Assembly: GCA_011033025.1 (NCBI GenBank)
Contig: WFMF01000241.1
Location: 124,001 to 188,000 of the forward strand
Length of the DNA stretch: 64,000 nt
From: Beroe forskalii
Taxonomy: Eukaryota; Ctenophora; Nuda; Beroida; Beroidae
Direction: 5' to 3'
Within the stretch, counting starts at the first letter, position 1. Each line of letters opens with the position of its first letter. Below the pieces are notes generated by a model. That model was not told where the DNA came from. It worked only from the letters and a program-made list of their open reading frames with translations, and made no database searches. Positions 57,901-64,000 of the stretch are shown one piece after another. The position numbers were made by a program, and so were the translations under genes.

Positions 57901-60900
57901 TGTCTCCGTTTTGACTTTGGGGTTACTAAACGATGACATATGGCACAAATTTCGTGCAAAGGGTCAGACGCTACTTGAGTTGGATCATCAAATCCAACTT
58001 TTGGTATATGCACTTTAATATGATTGTGAAGAGTCCCAATCTTGTCAAACTGCAACCCACAAATTGAACACGTGATATTCTGAACATTTAATTCTGATGA
58101 AGCATCAATATGACTGATTACAGCATTTGGGCAATGCTCTAGAACATGGAATTTGTAATGCAAATAACAATGAGCAACTGCATGAACTTTTTGCTGACAG
58201 ATAAAACATTCAAAAAGTGGGTTGAACATCGACTTCCAATCTACAGAGACATCATTGAAAGTAGCCTGAGGATGAATTGCCATGTGAGCACAAATGGTGC
58301 TCCATGCCGAAAATTGTTTTTTACATATGTTGCAAGTCTTCAGCTCATCTGATGCTATCTCTGTCTTGTCAGAAAGAGAATTGTTATTTGGAGGGGTTGG
58401 GTCTGGACAGCTCATCACGCCATTCATCACTGAATCCAGTTTGTCATCATCGACATAGAATATTGCATCTTCTGGTATCTTGTCTTGAACATGATTGATA
58501 GGGACTGAGTGTGGAACATCTTGACTGTTATCCATAGGACTTTCAGGATGATGATATGGCAAACTACTATCATGTTTTATTTCAGAAACGTCTGTAGCAC
58601 AGCTCTTGCTCTCCGAATCTGATACAGAAGTTGTATCAATGGGGTCATTAGTGTGAGACTTTATGTGGGTTATGTATTCAGTCCGTTTTGGAAAGGTTTG
58701 TGCACAAATATCACATTCAAAAACTTTCTTAATTATAGTTTTCTTTGCCACTTTTCGACTTTTAGCATGGGGAGAAACAGAAGAGTCATTAGCAGCATCA
58801 TTTGACTCAGTTGAGCAAAGTGGAGATGACTTCATTTCAGTTTCAGGGGGATTGTGATCAGTAAGAACTGAATCTAGAATTTTGGATCCTTTCTTATCAT
58901 GTGAATCACTATGATTCCCCTTTATTTTCCCCTCAGCATGCTGCTGCATGTGAAATGAAAGAATCCGTTTACTTCCGAATCTGATATCACATGTCTTGCA
59001 TTTGAAAAGTTTTGCAGCGGTTTTCCTAGCTCGAATGTGTCCCTGAGCCTCATGTTGGGTGGGAGATTTTATCATATTGTGCCTTTTTAATAAAGAATGA
59101 TTAGCATCCACATCAGAATCAGCCTGATTGTTCTTATTATCATTGCTTACTTCTTTTGATGGTGAAATAATAGAATCAACAGTACTCTGGCTTTCCATGG
59201 ACACTTCTTTAGAAACGTCTTCAGGAAGAGGCTCAGCAACCTTGAGGGGAGATTTGAGAGCTTCATTGAGATTTTCATCTCTTATTGAAGAGCTTATGTT
59301 TGAATGCACTGCTGCATTATGTGCCTTTAGGCCAAGTTCTTGGGCAAACGTTTTATCACATTCACTGCATTTGTACAGTTTGATGGCTGACTTCCTTGCT
59401 TTTCCTAGTTTTAACTGTGGTTTGATGTTCTTCTGATGCTGCTTATTGATATGTGCGGTAAAATGATTCTCAGTTTCGAAGGTTATATCACATTTCATGC
59501 AAGTGAAACTTGGATGAGGTACTTTTTCAATGCTAGGTTCAGCAATATCAAGATCATTATTCAAAGCTCCTTCCTCAGTTTCCTTCTTGCAATGTCTCGA
59601 TTGATGTGTTCTCAAACCTCTAGGACACCCAAATTTTTTACCGCATGTTTCACAAGTGTTTGAATCACTGACATCTGGTGATTTCAATTGATGTGACCTG
59701 TGGGTTGAATCAATATGATTCAAATCCCGACCTTCATCACTTGAGGCGAGGAAAAGAAGATAAGATATTTGAAAGAGATATTTTTATTTTGACTGGTTCA
59801 CATATGGGAGAATCAATTGGTTCATCTTTTACTTTACTGCTGCCACTTTCCATCATGTAGGGAGATGGAATTTCATCATAAACAAAGTGGAAGCCCATGT
59901 GAGAATAAAGCTCTATATCACTTTGGCATGTTTTTGAACATTTGAGGCAGTGGAACTCACTTTCCCTTGCCTTGAGAGTAAATTCCCCAAAATGCTGAGA
60001 ATCAACAGGAACTTTCAGGATTGTTCGAGCTTCTTTGGTAACTGGATGTGCATTGTCAACTAAATGGTTGGAAAACTCAGAAATATTCAAGAACTTTTGT
60101 CCACATATTTCACAACAACATTTTGCTTTTTCTGATAGGATATGAGAGTTACGATGGTCTTGTGCTTCCTTTAAACACTCAAAATGTTTGTTACATTTTT
60201 CACACTGATGCAAAAGTTGATGTTTCATCATTTTAACATCACAAGAAAACCTCAATTTGCAATATTGGCATTTGTGCTCTGACCTTAGCTCAACTTCATC
60301 ATCATTCTCATGTGCAGCAACATGTGCAATGAATACAGACTTTGAATCGAATTCATTAGAGCACATTTTACAGGTGAATATTTCTTCTTTAGGTGCCCTA
60401 TTCATCTTTCTTTTCCTGCTTACTCCCTCAATATCTTCTGTAATCTTCTCATTTTTCTTTTTGAAATGAACAGGTAAATGAGTTTGGAGTGCCTCAATAG
60501 AGTCATATTTGTGACCACAAACTGAACACCACAATTTTTCAGGGTTCAATTGGGCATATGAATGCTCAATAGGGACATAACGAAATTGAGAACCCAACTG
60601 CATCAAACAAGCCATGCTAGGGTGAAAGGTGATAGAATTTGGTCCATTCAAAACAGAGTTTGGCACCATGCCTCTCACTACATTTCCTAGCTCAGCATAA
60701 AAATGATCAATTGGAATGAATCCTACCTTATCACTGTCAGTCTTCAAACCAATCACAGAATCAAGTACATAGTCATCAGGCGGTACATAATCAAGGTTAC
60801 GATGAGGTCTTTCAGCAACCCAAGCACTCACATCAAATCTGTTGTCTGACTGTTCGTTTTTTTCAGTATCTTGATTGTCAGTACTCTTCTTTGAATGAGG

Positions 60901-61227
60901 TCTTTCCTTCATAACCTTGCCTTTCATAACTGCAGTATTCCTGGGGTCAGTTTTAGGATAAACTCTGTGAGCAAGGAGAAGATGAGCAGACAGGTCAGCG
61001 AAATTCGAGTAATTCTTATTGCAAATCAAACACAAAGTGACCTCCGACGATTTTGTATCTGACAATACCAAATTAGAAGGTTGCTTTATGTGATGATTTC
61101 TGCCCTTCAGAGCAGGTATTATTCTCAAACTCTTGCCATGACAAATGAAGCCATCTATTTTCTTGCAGGCAACAGGCACATCACATTCAGATTGATACTC
61201 ACAGAGCCAGTACTGCATGTGTTGACC
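54975..61227 (-). CDS. Large multi-C2H2 zinc-finger protein, two open frames
   Basis: Probable nuclear DNA-binding protein; no specific family recognised. The first part runs from the ATG at 61218 (just after a TTTTTCAG acceptor at 61228) to TGA at 59737, 493 codons with about seven C2H2 fingers, a KRKMNRAPKEE basic patch and VKDEPIDSP, a likely SUMO site. The second frame, open from about 59780 to 54975, has about 22 more fingers, then from about residue 1180 a disordered Ser/Pro/Gln-rich tail with degenerate repeats, and a last finger (CTYCQRIF...HLLRSH) near the end. The frames overlap; they join by a short intron (for example donor near 59843, acceptor after GATGAAG near 59731) or by a one-base difference in the TTTT run near 59750. 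A further 5' exon is likely because the acceptor precedes the ATG. Confidence 0.85.
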
Positions 61228-61700
61228 TGAAAAATGAATTGGCTTAACTACAGTATAAAACTTTCAGGGATTGAAATATCTGGTGAAATCAAAAAAAGTT
61301 TAAAACACTTCAACTATGAATAAAATAAAATAAAATAAATAAATAATACAATTTATTAATGATTACAATATAAATTTTTCATATCGTCCGACCTTCAATG
61401 ATTAATGCATTAATAAAGTTAAATTGCATAATTGCAGATACCCATAACGTCTTAACTGAATAATGTGATGCAATGATAGGCGAATAGAAGGGGACGAAAT
61501 TAAGTGACTGGGGGGAGCAATAGCTCGAGGAGCTAGTAAGCACTCACACCAGTATGTAATTTAACAAAAGGTGTAAAAAAGCCACAATGCGCATCCGAAG
61601 CCAGCTACCCTAAAGCCATTGGACAGAGGCAAAAACACGGCATTTCAGCATCGAGTTTGGACACTTAAGTCAAGTAAATTTGATAGTCATTTAAAGTTTA
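61228..61700. other. Noncoding flank of the zinc-finger gene
   Basis: AT-rich intron or 5' flank with TAAAATAAAATAAATAAATAA simple repeat at about 61320-61348. No exon recognised. Confidence 0.4.
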
Positions 61701-62300
61701 GATCAGTACTTTTCTATTAGGTAAGTTCTTAAATGTTTTGAAAACATGTAGTGATGATGATTGTCTCAATTTTAGCGGCAGAGTTCCAGAGCAGACCCAC
61801 AAAGACTAGGTTTTGTAAGTACCAACTAATTTAGGACATTTATAATAAAGTTCCAGTTCTGCAGATCTGGTGGCCATTGAATAAATTTCTCTTTTTTGGA
61901 AACTTTGCGTTAGTTTAGCTGGAAACTCCTTGTTATAGAAATACTCATAGCATAAAACGGCTATGTTGAACCAGTACAAATCCCTTAATTTTAGAACACC
62001 AAGTTTTTTATACAAGGGTGACATATCAGTGTAAATTTGCTTGCTTTTATCATATTTGGAGGCGAAAATTGCTCTAATAACTTTGTTTTGCGACATCTTA
62101 ACGTTTTAAGGTTGCTAGGCACATTATGATTAAAGAAATCAGTAAGTACATTTTGTTATGAAGAAGCCCATACGACAATCCCATAATTCAAGTGCGACTC
62201 AACCAGGCTGTGATAAATCAGTTTTTGGTTGACATGTCTATATTTGGCATCTTCCAGAACGCATTGACCATTCTGTTTACTTTACAAGAAACTAAAGATG
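61700..62300 (-). pseudogene. LINE reverse transcriptase C-terminal fragment, broken
   Basis: The minus strand encodes LIYHSLVESHLNYGIVVWAS, then after stops and shifts SQNKVIRAIFASKYDKSKQI, LYKKLGVLKLRDLYWFNIAV and, in another frame, SLCGSALWNSAAK. These are the thumb and C-terminal motifs of a non-LTR retrotransposon reverse transcriptase. It differs from the CR1-like copy at 13531-14041. No intact ORF2 nearby. Confidence 0.75.
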
Positions 62301-62504
62301 TATGTTTTTGAACGACAGTGAACTATCAAAGTGTATGCCAAATATTTAATTACTTCATTTTAAATTTTTTTTACAAAGTTTTTAAACGTAAACTAAGTTT
62401 GGTTTCTGTTTTTAAAAAGAAAAGGTATACATTACAGTATATGTACTGTAAGTGTTTTGTTAATTTTGGTTTGGGGGGTTTTTAACTTTTTTTAATAATT
62501 AAAC

Positions 62505-64000
62505 ATTTTTTTACATATACGCAATGAAAGGTTTGTTTAGAATCAGACATTGGTTTCCACGTCTTGACGGGCATCGTAAGCAATAAACAATAACAACGGC
62601 GGGCTTAAAGTACTTCTACACCGGCAACACTCACCCGAGCCAATACTTCATACACTGGAAATAATTTAATGCTGTACTTATAAGATTATAAATAAAGTAT
62701 CTAATTAGCTCATAAATTAATTGACCAAAATTATAATACAAAGAAATCAGAGAAAGTAAATAGTTTAGAATTGTAACATTTGGTTGGACAAGGTACCAAG
62801 CACTGCAACAACACGACACTGAACAGAAATTTCGCTACACGGAAGTAGAACTGGGTAGTGTATACAAAGGCTGAATGAGTGTAGGAATCGATACAGATAC
62901 TGGTGACCTTATGTCACGCCCCACTGTGCCACAATGCCGGCTTATAAAAGTTGGACAGCGTACTGTATAACTTTAAAAGTATAAAGTGTGTATACAGTAT
63001 ACACTGTACAGTGTGTAATGTGTATACACTGTATACACACTGTACAGTGTATACTATACACATAGTATAGTGTATCCTGTATACAGTGTATACGCTGTAT
63101 ACACTGTATACAGCGACACAACCGGCCAGCCGGTCGGACAACCGAATAGCCGGTTATGTCGAAATAGTTTAAGACTGCCTCAATGCTTCGCACAACTCAT
63201 TTCATTACCCTTTTCCGTCAGGTCGTGAAACGAGTAAGTTCAGCGACAGTGCGCACAGCTACATAGAATCCAAGTATCAGCTGAACCTTCTCTACTGCCT
63301 CAACATCGGGTAATTGACTAGTAGAGGGCGGGGAAGGAGGAAATGCGGGATTGCAGGTATTGAAATTGGCTACTTTTTTGCCTTTTTTTGAATTTGGAAC
63401 TTTAATTAAAATAGTCACAGTATTTATGAAACGCCCAGTACAAGATGGCAACTTAAAGTCTCCGTTGAATTGGTTAAAGTCTCCGTTGAATTGGTTATCG
63501 CATTGAAAACAGCCAATAACTCCACTGATAATAACTGATTACATTCCCTGGGGCAGGTTTTACCTGATGCTACAATCCTCTGCCAAGAAGACATCAGTGT
63601 CAGAGCACCCTGTAATTGAGCGGATTGTGGGCCTGCGGAAACTCCTGGACAACTGCTCCAAAACAGGTATTCTCAAACACAAGGAAATGTTGTCAGGTGC
63701 CAAGAAATATCTCCAAACACAAGGAAATTTTTGTCCATATTGATTACGAATAGTAAAGCATTAATAATTGTCCCAGTCGTCGCTTTATTTTTTAGAATAT
63801 TGTTAAAGCGTGCGGCGACGCTTTAATTCAAAATTTAATTCAATGCTTTCCCAGATGTGGCATTGGAAAAGGAGATCGAGCACCTGTTAAATTCCACTGA
63901 AGGAGCTCAGGAGAAGGCGGAGGAAAAGAAAAGGAAACTTTCTGAAGATGAACTGCCCGAGTAAGTCCTCTTTGACATGGCGTGATTATCAATCGTAGTT
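62505..64000. repeat. Inverted segmental duplication, copy 2
   Basis: Inverted match of 16950-22052 without the 3.5-kb insertion; the empty site is at about 62680-62695 (on the copy 1 strand TACTTTATTTATAATCTTAT). The homology stops near 62505, inside what is intron 7 in copy 1, so UTP3 exons 1-7 are not carried here. It continues past the window end. Confidence 0.9.
63222..63960 (+). CDS. UTP3 partial copy, exons 8-10, intact reading frame
   Basis: Exons 63222-63309, 63557-63666 and 63855-63960 correspond to UTP3 exons 8, 9 and 10 with the same boundaries and phases, GT-AG sites and no stops. Across 304 coding bases there are seven differences from copy 1: six synonymous and one Asn-to-His (in the exon 10 ENLLN/EHLLN segment). 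The part encodes the core of the Sas10/Utp3/C1D domain. Exons 1-7 are absent on the left, where LINE and zinc-finger sequence lie, so this is a 5'-truncated paralog, part of a rearranged allele, or an assembly join of two haplotypes. Exons 11-13 would be expected right of the window. Confidence 0.8.

Overview
The window is animal (metazoan) nuclear DNA. Its genes have many small exons with GT-AG introns, and the rest is AT-rich sequence packed with minisatellites, foldback palindromes and broken LINEs. A secreted alpha-carbonic anhydrase, a CHST15-type sulfotransferase and a long C2H2 zinc-finger protein suggest a marine invertebrate; a cnidarian-like source is only a guess.

Three genes and one partial gene copy can be supported. 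(1) 2.57-5.49 kb, minus: five exons of a secreted alpha-carbonic anhydrase; its 3' exons are not found and should lie left of base 1. (2) 11.03-53.75 kb, minus: a complete 13-exon UTP3/SAS10 gene (451 codons, all exon phases agree) stretched over 42.7 kb by repeats. A CHST15-like sulfotransferase (27.96-29.15 kb, plus) is nested in its sixth intron, antisense. (3) 54.98-61.23 kb, minus: a C2H2 zinc-finger protein of about 2,070 residues in two long open frames. (4) 63.22-63.96 kb, plus: intact copies of UTP3 exons 8-10, carried in an inverted duplication of the 17-22 kb region that runs off the right edge.

Layout: 1-2.2 kb, an inverted array of tandem units (foldback type); 2.5-5.5 kb, carbonic anhydrase with satellite-filled introns; 5.5-11 kb, gene-free with hairpins and short arrays; 11-17.8 kb, UTP3 exons 13-8 plus two LINE pieces; 18.3-21.9 kb, a 3.5-kb noncoding insertion whose empty site is preserved at about 62.7 kb; 22-24 kb, UTP3 exon 7, a 10-bp satellite and cruciform elements with GCGAAGC tips; 24-34 kb, MITEs, the sulfotransferase and a 1.9-kb G-tract-ended element; 34.7-38.2 kb, UTP3 exons 5-2; 38.3-42.9 kb, a 4.5-kb inverted-repeat element with an exact 8-bp target duplication; 43-49.8 kb, intron with dispersed repeats; 49.9-53.6 kb, a ~160-bp satellite; 53.6-53.75 kb, UTP3 exon 1; 55-61 kb, the zinc-finger gene; 61.7-62.3 kb, LINE piece; 62.5-64 kb, the inverted duplicate.

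The most unusual pattern is that many tandem arrays are built from exon-intron junctions. The last bases of an exon plus its 5' splice site (UTP3 exons 1, 2, 6 and 7, carbonic anhydrase exon 3), or a 3' splice site plus exon start (UTP3 exon 13), are repeated from 2 to about 24 times inside the adjoining intron, giving the transcript rows of decoy splice sites.
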